Counted from the stretch's first letter, positions 1 through 10,762 are shown. The stretch is 25,646 nucleotides of DNA from Cristatella mucedo (GCA_009760855.2 WPIO01000561.1:1-25646), one strand, 5' to 3'. Translations and numbers: made by a program. Notes: a model not told the origin generated them from the sequence alone.

Positions 1-38
1 GAGCTCACCAGTGTTCCTCCTTCCACATGCCAACTACA
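1..38 (+). pseudogene. Truncated LRR B-type exon fragment at window edge
   Basis: The first 38 bases align with the middle of the B-type LRR exons (GAGCTC-CAGT-TTCCT-CCA-ATGCCAACT pattern). Read in frame they give ELTSVPPSTCQLH, matching ELISLPSSICQLH of the complete copies with several differences. The sequence then passes directly, without a splice donor, into material that in complete units lies about 1.1 kb downstream in the intron (ACTTCGTACCTCCTTTCGC). The frame runs on to a TAG at about position 81. The exon tail and about 1.1 kb of intron therefore seem deleted. The 5' part is outside the window, so it is also possible that the window edge is a clone or contig end. Confidence 0.6.
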
Positions 39-217
39 CCCACTTCGTACCTCCTTTCGCATGCACGAAATATTTTTGTAGGTTCATTAAAAAATTACGC
101 CGGCAGCTTAACTTAGTTCATTGTTACTGTAGTCGCATACGAAATTTCAGCTTTGGGACTTTTATTCTCTTTCCGAAGATTTTAAGAAATCTTATCGATT
201 ATTTTGTGGGTGTCTGC
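1..217 (+). repeat. Tail of a preceding array unit (unit 0), LINE-free junction
   Basis: After the truncated exon piece, positions about 40-217 match the end of the other units (for example 3288-3463 and 7080-7255). The junction reads GTGGGTGTCTGCTTTGTACATAG, which is the empty form of the site that holds a LINE fragment after units 1, 2 and 3. A short open frame here (11-238) is not conserved and I do not regard it as a gene. Confidence 0.7.
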
Positions 218-833
218 TTTGTACATAGCACGCACTAGTCAGCCAATATTTGATGTTGGGTGATCTCTCCTCAATAATGAGTCCTGAGGCTTATCAACAT
301 CTGTCCCCACTGGCAGGCACAAATAATCGTTAACTCAACAATCCAGTAACCCTGGTTCGTTATCAACACAAGGCAATAGGAACATAAATCTGTACCTTGT
401 GTACTCATAGTGCTAGGCTTCAGAATGAACAAGAAGTAGATCAGATAAAAGACTCCAGCAAATATTTCTATTTAATCGTCCATTGCGAACTATGGCTTGC
501 TGTGGTAATGTGATTTTCAGTTGAAATTGCTATTTTTTCTCAGTTTTGTGTTAGCGAACGCAATCAACCACAATGAGAGTCGGTGATTCTTTAAACTTTC
601 TACATTCCATTGGCTATGTAGTTCTGAGGTGTAGGAAAGTGTTTTTAACATTAACCGATCGCCTTTGAGAGTAGGTTCGTTAGTGATGTACGTATAGATG
701 ATGGAAGGACGAATGCCGTGACACCAGTGTGGTCCCTATTTGAAATAAAAAATAAGCTGTCATCTCCTGGATGACCGTCGTTAGACAGGCTGGTTCGACT
801 GTAACTATGGTTCTTTTGGGTGTGATTTTTTAG

Positions 834-974
834 CTTGAGGAGCTCTGGATCAGTGAAAATAAAGAGCTCTGCAGTCTTCCTCCCTCAGTTTGTCAGCTGC
901 AGGCCCTGAAAAAGCTCGATGCTTCTGACTGTGGCCTAACTAAACTGCCCGATGGCTTGGAAGTCTTGCAGTTG
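834..974 (+). CDS. LRR exon A1 (internal exon, two leucine-rich repeats)
   Basis: This internal exon has 141 nt (47 codons), an acceptor at TGTGATTTTTTAG and a donor GTAAGTT. The translation begins LEELWISENKELCSLPPSVC and continues with a second repeat, LKKLDASDCGLTKLPDGLEV. Both match the short LRR pattern LxxLxLxx(N/C)xLxxLPxxL, of 24 and 23 residues. The LPxx(L/V) form is common in intracellular LRR proteins of animals, but the family cannot be fixed from one repeat pair. LRRs form a curved solenoid used for protein binding. The exon starts exactly at the first Leu of a repeat, and its length is a multiple of three, so duplicating or skipping it keeps frame. No start codon is expected here; the exon frame was chosen because it is the one that gives LRRs. 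Confidence 0.85.
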
Positions 975-1419
975 GTAAGTTAACGAGTGACATTTTAACC
1001 GTTAAGTGAAGTTCCTAATTTGTTGTGGAAAAGATGCCACTTTCTGCGTTTTGCATCCCAAGATGCAGTGTTTTCGCAGATCAAACACATATCCACGACA
1101 TTGAAATATCCTATTGTTTTGGCAATAGCTTCATGCCTCTATTGTGCTTTGTGACCTACCCATGTAAGCAGTGTGTAAACCAGAAATACTTGTTTCGGCA
1201 CACCGACGTTGAGTAGTTGGTCCTATGGATTGTCATGTTCACTGAAAATGTGCTTTCGAAAGTGACCTGAATATTTTCAATTAACGGGCTTAGCCTAAAT
1301 TTGAGGGCAGCGTTATATTCAAGGTGAGCAAAACGTGATGTTTTATTGTAGGTATACAATTCAAATATGCTTGTACATTCAGTCTTTTTTTTAGTGTTTC
1401 TACCGTTCTTTTTACGATT

Positions 1420-1452
1420 GATAACCCCGAACTAGATGCAAAGATTATCTAG
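1420..1452 (+). pseudogene. A-half remnant of the conserved DNPEL open frame
   Basis: GATAACCCCGAACTAGATGC here encodes DNPELDAKII followed by TAG. It corresponds to the longer DNPELEARVV frame found in every B half (2582-2737 in this unit). Similar stopped remnants occur after exons A2-A5. It is mainly useful as a marker that the A and B halves share ancestry. Confidence 0.4.
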
Positions 1453-1877
1453 CTGAAAAATAAAAAATGTGGAGTTAAAAGAAACATACAATTTAAACGG
1501 TGCATCCATTTGTGTGCTGGTATCGTTACTCGTTTTTACAAGTCAACTGAAGTTATTTTCACACAATTTCCGACCGAATCGTTAAAAAAGCTACAGGAGA
1601 AAAATTACAGATAATAGACAGTTTTTACGTCGATGTTATATTCAAGTTGAAACACTGTCTAGCATGATATAATGATATACATGTTACTAGTCGCTTGATC
1701 ATACACGTGACAGCCCTTGGTGGCTCATATTTGGAGAAAACTATTTTTGTCCTCAAACGGTTTGTATATCGTCCTCATGTCCCACCTTAAGTATACTATT
1801 TGTTTACTTCATGTTTCAGTAAGGATCAGATAGTTAGAAGCGTATTGTGAGTCGTTTTTCCACTTTTTAATGTTACT

Positions 1878-1921
1878 GTGTCTCTGGCTGCTGCAGTCCT
1901 ATTGGAATCTCACAGAGACAC
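1878..1921. repeat. Inverted repeat GTGTCTCTG / CAGAGACAC upstream of exon B1
   Basis: A perfect 9-bp inverted repeat has arms at 1878-1886 and 1913-1921, 26 bp apart and about 200 bp before exon B1. The same arms are present before B2, B3 and B4. In unit 5 the left arm is altered (GTGTGTCTCG), so the pairing is weakened there. The function is unknown. It could be an intronic RNA hairpin or the trace of a small inverted-repeat element. Confidence 0.5.
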
Positions 1922-2122
1922 GAAGACACAATTTTAACATTGAATGATTGTTTTACAGAGACCTTATGTTAGTGATGTCAATGCAGATGATGGAACAATA
2001 ACTTGTGTGTCCCGCCCCTGATATTTATTCGTAATACTCAACACACTGTCATCCCTCGAACGACCGTAGATAGCCATCGTGGCTCGGAAATCACCGTGGT
2101 TCTTTTTCGTGTCATTTTTTAG

Positions 2123-2260
2123 CTGGAAGAGCTCTCGATCAGTAAAAACAAGCTCATCAGTCTTCCTTCCTCTATATGCCAACTGCATGCACTGAAAAAG
2201 CTCGAAGCATTTCAGTGCAACTTAACTATACTGCCTGAAGGCTTGGAAGGAATGCGGTCG
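2123..2260 (+). CDS. LRR exon B1 (internal exon, two leucine-rich repeats)
   Basis: This internal exon has 138 nt (46 codons), an acceptor at GTCATTTTTTAG and a donor GTAAGTT. It reads LEELSISKNKLISLPSSICQ and then a second repeat LKKLEAFQCNLTILPEGLEG. It is one codon shorter than the A type because the first repeat has NKL rather than NKEL. Variable residues compared with other B exons are Ser5 and Glu28, both at the fifth position of the LxxLxLxxNxL motif, which faces the concave surface in known LRR structures. An antisense open frame over this exon (1964-2188) is a shadow. Confidence 0.85.
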
Positions 2261-2581
2261 GTAAGTTAAGAAGTGAAATTATAACTATTGCAAACCGAGA
2301 GGTTATTCTCAATTATAGGAATGCAGCTGCTTTGTAACTCTTGCAACCTATGATTAAGCATCACTGTCAATTAAACGTGATCCTAAGCAGGGTCGTTTTC
2401 GCGAACAACGTGCTTTCAACAGTAGGATGCATATATTATGCGATTTGGCTTAGCCTGAAGTAAAGGACACTTATATAATTTAGGTAAACTCATTATGACA
2501 TCTCAATTCAGCTTTATTACTGAATCAGGACGTTACTTTCAGTCGCTATCCGAGTGTTTGTAATGCTTTTTTTAAATAATT

Positions 2582-2737
2582 GATAACCCTGAACTTGAGG
2601 CTAGAGTCGTCCTGCTGCAAAATGCTGCAGTGGAGTTGATTAACCACTTAAAGAAGCTTAAAGATTGCATTAAAATGTCTGGTGCTATCGTCATCCTTAC
2701 GTACCATTTGGATGAAGCTCTTTTCCCAGAATTTTAG
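2582..2737 (+). other. Conserved intronic open frame, unit 1 (DNPELEARVV...)
   Basis: Fifty-one codons and a TAG lie about 320 bp after exon B1, beginning DNPELEARVVLLQNAAVELI and ending HLDEALFPEF. The first part is predicted helical and the NP motif resembles what often follows a last LRR, so an alternative 3' exon is conceivable. Immediately upstream, TTACTTTCAG is a possible acceptor, but in this unit the frame between that acceptor and DNPEL has a TAA. There is no obvious donor. The equivalent in unit 3 has two stops. It could equally be the relic of an older exon. I do not recognise a family. Confidence 0.3.
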
Positions 2738-3463
2738 ACTTATATGCCTTACCAGCACGAAGGGCTAAATTAGACCATTCAGATTGCATTATACAATGCC
2801 GTTCTCTTCTTGTTAAAACGCTGTTTAGCAGGTTAAATACGAAGACTGTTTTGCCGTTCGATTGCACGTAAGACGGCCCTTGGTGACTCGGTTTTGTAAA
2901 ACCTATGAGTGTCCTAAAACTATAGGTAGAAGATAGTCATGTCCTGCCGATGTTTCCCCATAGTTCACTTCATGTTTTACTAAGCAGCAGGTAGTTGCAA
3001 GCTTCTAATTAGTTAAGTCCGTACCAGTCATCGATTTTTGAAGAAGAATTTGCAGTACCGGTTTCATTTTCCAGGCGATGGTGGGGGCAACGGATTTCGT
3101 ATTCCCACGACAAAACAATAGCAATGATGTCATCAGCTAACCGTTGCTGAGAACGTACCGTATTACCCAAGGCTAGATGGTTACTAAGCAACGATCAGAG
3201 ACAAGTGTTGCATTTTATTTTGAATAAACTATAACAACTCTTGCTTTGACCGAAATCTAGATGCAAGCATCAGGACGTTATCTGGACGCACTTCGTACGT
3301 TCTTTCGCTTGCACGAAATATACTTGTTGGCTCATTAAAAAATTATGCCGGCGGCTTAACTTAGTTCATTGTTACTGTACTGGCATCCGAAATTTCAGCT
3401 TTAGGACTTTTATTCTCTTCACGAAGATTCTTAGAAATCTCATCGATTGTTTTGTGGGTGTCA

Positions 3464-3997
3464 ATGTATGTACCTCCGTCAGTAACTCCACAAAGTCATA
3501 AAGACACGTGGGTGTTACGCAGGAGAGTTTTGTATAGCACACTCACAGCCTAAGCGGCTTTCGGTACGCATTTAGTAACCAACTGACTTCGTCTCACGCA
3601 ACAAAGTGAAAGTGGGAAGCATATCGGAGTTAGGAGAGCAGTTGAGGTAGTGAGTAGCATAGAAGTAGCAGTTCAGGACCGCTGAAAAAGATGTGCCATA
3701 GTCGGCAGTTGGAAAGTAGATGTCGTTGCTTAAGAATTGTGGAAGCGAGTTCCACAGTCTAGGACCTGCAGAGCTAAAGCTTCTGTCGCCAACTGTCTTT
3801 AATCGGAGGAATGGGCCAGCTAATTTATTGTCCACATATGACCTGAGGGCGGAAACAGGCTGAAACTGATGCAGCAGTTCAGCTAGGTACAAAGGAGCCA
3901 AGCAGTGGTGGGCCTTGTGGGTCAGAATAAGAACTTTGCTCTCTATCCTTTGCTCAACCGGCAACCATCCTAGCTCTTTCAGCAAAGGTGACACGTG
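3464..3997 (-). mobile_element. CR1/L2-type LINE fragment, copy 1 (5'-truncated 3' end)
   Basis: This is a 534-bp insertion in the B1-A2 intron. On the minus strand it encodes the last part of a LINE polyprotein, with HVSPLLKELGWLPVEQRI, FLRLKTVGDRSFSS and GPRLWNSLPQFL, a pattern typical of the end of CR1/L2-clade ORF2. The frame begins in host flank (MYK) and stops early at 3572-3574, where the other copies continue. The reverse-transcriptase core is missing. Its 3' end is the TACATACATTGAC side at about 3464. Comparison with empty sites at 205-225 and 14815-14835 gives the borders and shows no clear target duplication, with loss of about 2-3 bp (GC or AGC). Confidence 0.85.
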
Positions 3998-4617
3998 TTT
4001 GTACATAGCACGTACACGTCAGCCAATATTTGATGTTGGGTGATCTCTCCTCAATAATGAGTCCTGAGGCTTATCAACATCTGTCCCCACTGGCAGGCAC
4101 AAATTATCGTTAACTCAACAATCCAGTAACCCTGGTTCGTTATCAACACAAGGCAATGGGAACATAAATCTGTACCTTGTGTACTCATAGTGCTATGCTT
4201 CAGAATATACAAGAAGTAGATGAGATAAAAGACTTCTTCAAACATTGAAATTTAGTCTTCCGTTCACGAACTATGTCTTGCTGTGCTTATGTGAATTTGT
4301 AGTTGAAATCGCTATTTTTTTTCAGCTTTTGTGTTAGCGAACGCAATCAACCGCAATGAGAGTCGGTGATTCTTTAATCTTTCTACATTCCATTGGCTAT
4401 GTAGTTCTGAGATGTAGGAAGGTGTTTTTAACATTAACCGATCGCCTTTGAGAGTAGGTTCGTTAGTGATGTACGTATAGATGATGGAAGGACGAATGCT
4501 GTGACACCAGTGTGGTCCCTATTTGAAATACAAAATAAGCTGTCATCTCCTGGATAACCGTCGTTAGACAGGCTGGTTCGACTGTAACTATGGTTCTTTT
4601 GGGTGTGTTTTTTTTAG

Positions 4618-4758
4618 CTTGAGGAGCTCTGGATCAGTGAAAATAAAGAGCTCTGCAGTCTTCCTCCCTCAGTTTGTCAGCTGCAAGCCCTGAAAAAGCT
4701 CGATGCTTCTGACTGTGGCCTAACTAAACTGCCCGATGGCTTGGAAGTCTTGCAGTTG
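4618..4758 (+). CDS. LRR exon A2
   Basis: This exon has 141 nt, with acceptor TTTTTTTTAG and donor GTAAGTT. The protein is identical to A1. The only base difference is a silent CAG to CAA in the QLQA segment. The lack of amino-acid change between copies, given several differences in the flanking introns, suggests either very recent duplication or constraint. Confidence 0.85.
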
Positions 4759-5910
4759 GTAAGTTAACGAGTGACATTTTAACCGTTAAGTGAAGTTCCT
4801 AATTTGTTGTGGAAAAGATGCCACTTTCTGCGTTTTGCATCCCAAGATGCAGTGTTTTCGCAGATCAAAAACACATATCCACGACATTGAAATATCCTAT
4901 TGTTTTAGCAAGAGCTTCATGCCTCTATTGTGCTTTGTGACCTACCCATGTCAGCAGTGTGTAAACCAGAAATACTTGTTTCGGCACACCGACGTTGAGT
5001 AGTTGGTCCTATGGATTGTCATGTTCACTGAAAATGTGCTTTCGAAAGTGACCTGAATATTTTTAATTAACGGGCTTAGCCTAAATTTGAGGGCAGCATT
5101 ATATTCAAGTTGAGCACAACATGAATTTTTATTGTAGGTATAAAATTAAAATATGCTTGTACATTCAGTCTTTTTTCTTAGTGTTTCTACCGTTCTTTTT
5201 ATAATTGATAACCCCGAGCTAGATGCGAAGGTTATCTAGCTGAAAAATCGAAAATATGGTGAAGTTAAAACAAACGAACAATTTAAACGGTGCATCCATT
5301 TGTGTGCTGGTATCGTTACTCGTTTTTACTAGTCAAATGGAGTTCTTTTCACACAATTTCCGACTGAATCGTTAAAAAAGCTACAGGAGCAAAATTACAG
5401 GTTAGAGACAGTTTTTACGTCGATGTTATACTCAAGTTGAAACACTGTCTAGCATGATATAATGATATACATGTTACTAGTCGCTTGATCATACACGTGA
5501 CAGCCCTTGGTGGCTCATTATTGGAGAAAACTATTCTTGTCCTCAAACGGTTTGTATATCGTCTTCGTGTCCCACCTTAAGTATACTATTTGTTTACTTC
5601 ATGTTTCAGTAAGGAGCAGGTAGTAAGAAGCGTATTGTGAGTCGTTTACTCTTTTTAATTTTACTGTGTCTCTGGCTGCTGCAGTCCTATTGGAATCTCA
5701 CAGAGACACGAAGACACAATTTTACCGTTAAATGACTGTTTTACAGAGACCTTATTTGAGTGATGTCAATGCAGATGATGGAACAATAACTTGTGTGTCC
5801 CGCCCCTGATATTTATTCGTAATACTCAACACACTGTCATCCCTCGAACGACCGTAGATAGCCATCGTGGCTCGGAAGTCACCGTGGTTCTTTTTCGTGT
5901 CATTTTTTAG

Positions 5911-6048
5911 CTGGAAGAGCTCTCGATCAGTAAAAACAAGCTCATCAGTCTTCCTTCCTCCATATGCCAACTGCATGCACTGAAAACGCTTGTAGCAATT
6001 GACTGCAACTTAACTAAACTGCCCGAAGGCTTGGAAGAAATGCGGTCG
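5911..6048 (+). CDS. LRR exon B2 (most diverged B second repeat)
   Basis: This exon has 138 nt and is open throughout, with acceptor GTCATTTTTTAG and donor GTAAGTT. The first repeat is as in B1. The second repeat reads LKTLVAIDCNLTKLPEGLEE, which differs from B1 at Lys26Thr, Glu28Val, Phe30Ile, Gln31Asp, Ile36Lys and Gly43Glu. Four of these changes are at motif positions 3, 5, 7 and 8 of LxxLxLxxNxL, the exposed face. The hydrophobic Leu framework is untouched, as expected for a working LRR. Confidence 0.85.
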
Positions 6049-6369
6049 GTAAGTTAAGAAGTAAAATTATAACTATTGCAAACCGAGAGGTTATTCTCAA
6101 ATATAGGAATGCAGCTGCTTTGTAACTCTTCCAACATATGATTCAGCATCACTGTCAATTAAACGTGGTCCTAAGCAGGGTCGTTTTCGCGAACAACGTG
6201 CTTTCGACAGTAGGATGCATATATTATGCGATTTGGGTTAGCCTGAAGTTAAGGACACTTATATAATTTAGGTAAACTCATTATAACATCTCAATTCAGC
6301 TTTATTACTGAAACAGGACGTTACTTTCAGTCGCTATCCGAGTGTTTGTAATGCTTTTTTTAAATAATT

Positions 6370-6525
6370 GATAACCCTGAACTTGAGGCTAGAGTCGTCC
6401 TGCTGCAAAATGCTGCAGTGGAGTTGGTTAACCACTTAAAGAAGCTTAAAGATTGCATTAAAATGTCTGGTGCTATCATCGTCCTTACGTACCATTTGGA
6501 TGAAGCTCTTTTCCCAGAATTTTAG
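6370..6525 (+). other. Conserved intronic open frame, unit 2
   Basis: The same 51-codon frame as in unit 1 (DNPELEARVV start, FPEF end, TAG), with only conservative changes (Ile20Val, and Ile/Val swaps near codon 37). It is a possible relic or alternative terminal exon with no recognised family and no independent evidence of expression. Confidence 0.3.
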
Positions 6526-7255
6526 ACTCATATGCCTTACGAGCATAAGGGGCTAAATTAGACCATTCAGATTGCATTATACAATGCCGTTCTCTTCTTG
6601 TTAAAACGCTGTTTAGCAGGTTAAATACGAAGACTGTTTTGCCGTTCGATTGCACGTAAGACGGCCCTTGGTGACTCACTCGGCTTTGTAAAACCTATGA
6701 GTGTCCTAAAACTATAGGTAGAAGATAGTCATGTCCTGCCGATGTTTCCTCATAGTTCACTTCATGTTTTACTAAGCAGCAGGTAGTTGCAAGCTTCTAA
6801 TTAGTGAAGTCCGTACCAGTCATCGATTTTTGAAGAAGAATTTGCAGTGCCGGTTTCATTTTCCTGGCCATGGTTGGGGCAACGGATTTCGTATTCCCAC
6901 GACAAAACAATAGCAATGATGTCATCAGCAAACCGTTGCTGAGAACGTACCGTATTACCCAAGGCTAGATGGTTACTAAGCAACGATCAGTGACAAGTGT
7001 TGCATTTTATTTTGAATAAACTATAACAGCACTTGCTTTGACCTAAATATAGATGCAAGCATCCGGACGTTATCTGGACGCACTTCGTACCTCCTTTCGC
7101 ATGCACGAAATATACTTGTTGGTTCATTAAAAAATTATGCCGGCGGCTTAACTTAGTTCATTGTTACTGTACTGGCATGCGAAATTTCAGCTTTAGGACT
7201 TTTATTCTCTTCACGAAGATTCTTAGAAATCCCATCGATTGTTTTGTCGGTGTCA

Positions 7256-7789
7256 ATGTATGTACCTCCATCAGTAACTCCACAAAGTCATAAAGACATG
7301 TGGGTGTTACGCAGGAGAGTTTTGTATAGCACACTCACAGCCTAAGCGGCTTTCGGTACGCATTCGGTAGCCAACAGACTTCGTCTTACGCAACAAAGAG
7401 AAAGTGGGAAGCATATCGGAGTTAGGAGAGCAGTTGAGGTAGTGAGTAGCATAGAAGTAGCAGTTCAGGACCGCTGAAAAAGATGTGCCATAGTCGGCAG
7501 TTGGAGAGTAGATGTCGTTGCTTAAGAATTGTGGAAGCGAGTTCCACAGTCTAGGACCTGCAGAGCTAAAGCTTCTGTCGCCAACTGTCTTTAATCGGAG
7601 GAATGGGCCAGCTAATTTATTGTCCACATATGACCTGAGGGCGCAAACAGGCTGAAACTGATGCAGCAGTTCAGCTAGGTACAAAGGAGCCAAGCCGTGG
7701 TGGGCCTTGTGGGTCAGAATAAGAACTTTGCTCTGTATCCTTTGCTCAACCGGCAACCATCCTAGCTCTTTCAGCAAAGGTGACACGTG
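7256..7789 (-). mobile_element. CR1/L2-type LINE fragment, copy 2
   Basis: A 534-bp copy with the same borders as copy 1. Its minus-strand frame (7307-7798) stays open for 163 codons to IQNSPA, whereas copy 1 stops 19 codons earlier. Carrying the identical insertion site and length means the element jumped once and was copied with the array unit. Confidence 0.85.
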
Positions 7790-8409
7790 TTTGTACATAG
7801 CACGTACACGTCAGCCAATATTTGATGTTGGGTGATCTCTCCTCAATAATGAGTCCTGAGGCTTATCAACATCTGTCCCCACTGGCAGGCACAAATTATC
7901 GTTAACTCAACAATCCAGTAACCCTGGTTCGTTATCAACACAAGGCAATGGGGGAACATAAATCTGTACCTTGTGTACTCATAGTGCTAGGCTTCAGAAT
8001 ATACAAGAAGTAGATGAGATAAAAGACTTCTTCAAACATTGAAATTTAGTCTTCCGTTCACGAACTATGGCTTGCTGTGCTTATGTGAATTTGTAGTTGA
8101 AATCGCTATTTTTTTCAGCTTTTGTGTTAGCGAACGCAATCAACCGCAATGAGAGTCGGTGATTCTTTAATCTTTCTACATTCCATTGGCTATGTAGTTC
8201 TGAGATGTAGGAAGGTGTTTTTAACATTAACCGATCGCCTTTGAGAGTAGGTTCGTTAGTGATGTACGTATAGATGATGGAAGGACGAATGCTGTGACAC
8301 CAGTGTGGTCCCTATTTGAAATACAAAATAAGCTGTCATCTCCTGGATAACCGTCGTTAGACAGGCTGGTTCGACTGTAACTATGGTTCTTTTGGGTGTG
8401 ATTTTTTAG

Positions 8410-8550
8410 CTTGAGGAGCTCTGGATCAGTGAAAATAAAGAGCTCTGCAGTCTTCCTCCCTCAGTTTGTCAGCTGCAAGCCCTGAAAAAGCTCGATGCTT
8501 CTGACTGTGGCCTAACTAAACTGCCCGATGGCTTGGAAGTCTTGCAGTTG
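8410..8550 (+). CDS. LRR exon A3
   Basis: A 141-nt exon, identical in sequence to A2 and therefore identical in protein to A1. Acceptor GTGATTTTTTAG, donor GTAAGTT. It encodes two LRRs with Trp at the exposed fifth position of the first repeat. Confidence 0.85.
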
Positions 8551-9705
8551 GTAAGTTAACGAGTGGCATTTTAGCCGTTAAGTGAAGTTCCTACTTTAAT
8601 GTGGAAAAGATGCCACTTTCTGTGTTTTGCATCCCAAGATGCAGTAGTATTTTCGCAGATCAAAAACACATATCCACGACATTGAAATATCCTTTTGTTT
8701 TGGCAATAGCTTCATGCCTCTATTGTGCTTTGTGACCTACCCATGTCAGCAGTGTGTAAACCAGAAATACTTGTTTCGGCACACCGACGTTTAGTAGGTG
8801 GTCCTATGTATTGTCATGTTCACTGAAAATGTGCTGTCGAAAATGACCTGAATATTTTCAATTAACGGGATTTGCCTCAATTTGAGGACAGCATTACATT
8901 TTAGGTAAGCACAACGTGATGTTTTATTGTAGGTATACGAGTCAAATATGCTTGTACATTCAGTCTTTTTTCTTAGTGTTTCTACCGTTCTTTTTATAAT
9001 TGATAACCCCGAGCTAGATGCGAAGGTTATCTAGCTGAAAAATCGAAAATATGGTGAAGTTAAAACAAACGAACAATTTAAACGGTGCATCCATTTGTGT
9101 GCTGGTATCGTTACTCGTTTTTACTAGTCAAATAGAGTTCTTTTCACACAATTTCCGACTGAATCGTTAAAAAAGCTACAGGAGCAAAATTACAGGTTAG
9201 AGACAGTTTTTACGTCGATGTTATACTCAAGTTGAAACACTGTCTAGCATGATATAATGATATACATGTTACTAGTCGCTTGATCATACACGTGACAGCC
9301 CTTGGTGGCTCATTATTGGAGAAAACTATTCTTGTCCTCAAACGGTTTGTATATCGTCTTCGTGTCCCACCTTAAGTATACTATTTGTTTACTTCATGTT
9401 TCAGTAAGGAGCAGGTAGTAAGAAGCGTATTGTGAGTCGTTTACTCTTTTTAATGTTACTGTGTCTCTGGCTGCTGCAGTCCTATTGGAATCTCACAGAG
9501 ACACGAAGACACAATTTTACCGTTAAATGACTGTTTTACAGAGACCTTTTTTTAGTGATGTCAATGCAGATGATGAAACAATAACTTGTGTGTCCCGCCC
9601 CTGATATTTATTCGTAATACTCAACACACTGTCATCCCTCGAACGACTGTGGATAGCCATCGTGGCTCGGAAGTCACCATGGTTCTTGTTCGTGTCATTT
9701 TTTAG

Positions 9706-9843
9706 CTGGAAGAGCTCTGGATCAGTAAAAACGAGCTCATCAGTCTTCCTTCCTCCATATGCCAACTGCATGCACTGAAAAAGCTCGCAGCATTTCAGTG
9801 CAACTTAAATAAACTGCCTGAAGGCTTGGAAGGAATGCGGTCG
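9706..9843 (+). CDS. LRR exon B3
   Basis: A 138-nt open exon with acceptor GTGTCATTTTTTAG and donor GTAAGTT. It begins LEELWISKNELISLPSSICQ and its second repeat is LKKLAAFQCNLNKLPEGLEG. Compared with B1 it has Ser5Trp, Lys10Glu, Glu28Ala, Thr35Asn and Ile36Lys. Residues 5 and 28 are again the fifth motif position of the two repeats. Confidence 0.85.
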
Positions 9844-10164
9844 GTAAGTTAAGAAGTGAAACTTTAACTATTGCAAACCGAGAGGTTATTCTCAAATATA
9901 GGAATGCTGCTGCTTTGTAACTCTTGCAACCTATGATTCAGCATCACGGTCAATTAAACGTGGTCCTAAGCATGGTCGTTTTCGCTAAAACGTGCTTTCG
10001 AATGTAGGATGCATATATTATGGGATTTGGCTTAGCTTAAAATTATGGACACTTATATAATTTAGGTAAACTTAATATAAAATCTCAATTCAGCTTTATT
10101 ACTGAAACAGGACGTTACTTTCAGTCGTTATTCGATTGTTTGTAATGCTTTTTCTTTAATAAAT

Positions 10165-10320
10165 GATAACCCTGAAATTGAGACTAGAGTCGTCCTGCTG
10201 CAAAAGGCTGTACTATAGTTGATAACCAAGTTAAAGAAGCCTAAAGATTGCATTAAAATGTCTGGTGCTATCGTCATCCTTACGTACCATTGGGACGAAG
10301 CTCTTTTCCCATAATTTTAG
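10165..10320 (+). pseudogene. Broken copy of the conserved intronic frame, unit 3
   Basis: Aligned with the intact copies, this one has an in-frame TAG at 10216-10218 (codon 18, Glu in other units) and a TAA near the end (Glu50). The surrounding sequence is otherwise close to unit 4. This is direct evidence that the frame is not needed in every unit. Confidence 0.5.
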
Positions 10321-10762
10321 ACTCATATGCCTTACGAGCATAAGGGGCTAAATTAGACCATTCAGATTGCATTATACAATGCCGTTCTCTTCTTGTTAAA
10401 ACGCTGTTTAGTAGGTTAAATACGAAGCCTGTTTCGCCGTTCGATTGCACGTAAGACGGCCCTTGGTGACTCGCCTTTGTAAAACCTATGAGTGTCCTAA
10501 AACTACAGGTAGAAGATAGTCATGTCCTGCCGATGTTTCCTCATAGTTCACTTCATGTTTTACTAAGCAGCAGGTAGTTGCAAGCTTCTAATTAGGGAAG
10601 TCCGAACCAGTCATCGATTTTTGAAGAAGAATTTGCAGTGCCGGTTTCATTTTCCTGGCCATGGTTGGGGCAACGGATTTCGTATTCCCACGACAAAACA
10701 ATAGCAATGATGTCATCAGCAAACCGTTGCTGAGAACGTACCGTATTACCCAAGGCTAGATG

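Larger units (their letters stand above)
218..3997 (+). repeat. Tandem array unit 1 (A1 + B1 exons, LINE-containing)
   Basis: This 3.78-kb unit contains LRR exon A1 (834-974), an intron of 1148 bp, LRR exon B1 (2123-2260) and the first part of a 2357-bp intron that ends in the LINE fragment. Unit limits are set by the sequence TTTGTACATAG just after the LINE or empty site. The intronic spacers are nearly identical to those of the other units, so divergence is low across exon and intron alike. The stretches 218-833, 975-2122 and 2261-3463 contain no further supported gene apart from a conserved open frame at 2582-2737. Confidence 0.85.
3998..7789 (+). repeat. Tandem array unit 2 (A2 + B2 exons, LINE-containing)
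   Basis: This is a 3.79-kb copy of unit 1 with the same order: leader intron, exon A2, 1152-bp intron, exon B2, conserved open frame, and the LINE fragment at the end. Intron markers after A2 (ATAATTGATAACCCCGAGCT) group it with units 3 and 4 rather than with 1 and 5, whereas its B-half markers (AATGCTGCAGTGGAGTTG) group it with units 1 and 5. Stretches 3998-4617, 4759-5910 and 6049-7255 have no other supported gene. Confidence 0.85.

Noticed and set aside
1025-1216. Plus-strand frame just after exon A1, also near 4790 and 15636
   Set aside because: It begins with a non-ATG codon, follows directly after a good splice donor, and is disrupted in units 3 and 4, as expected for intron sequence.
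1964-2188. Minus-strand open frames repeated in every unit (also near 5752, 9523, 13333, 16572)
   Set aside because: They are antisense to the B exons and their acceptors; the plus strand reads clear LRRs with correct splice sites, so these are shadows.
3009-3191. Minus-strand 60-codon frame repeated at 6801 and 10592
   Set aside because: It lies in the B-A intron, lacks any recognisable domain or splice context, and is lost in units 4 and 5 through ordinary drift.
3572-4006. Possible host gene fused to LINE (MYK start in flank)
   Set aside because: The three residues before the LINE part come from the host flank by chance; no promoter or splice signal supports a fusion gene.
4051-4245. Minus-strand 64-codon frame, also near 11634
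   Set aside because: Intronic, not open in the equivalent region of other units, and without a recognisable motif.
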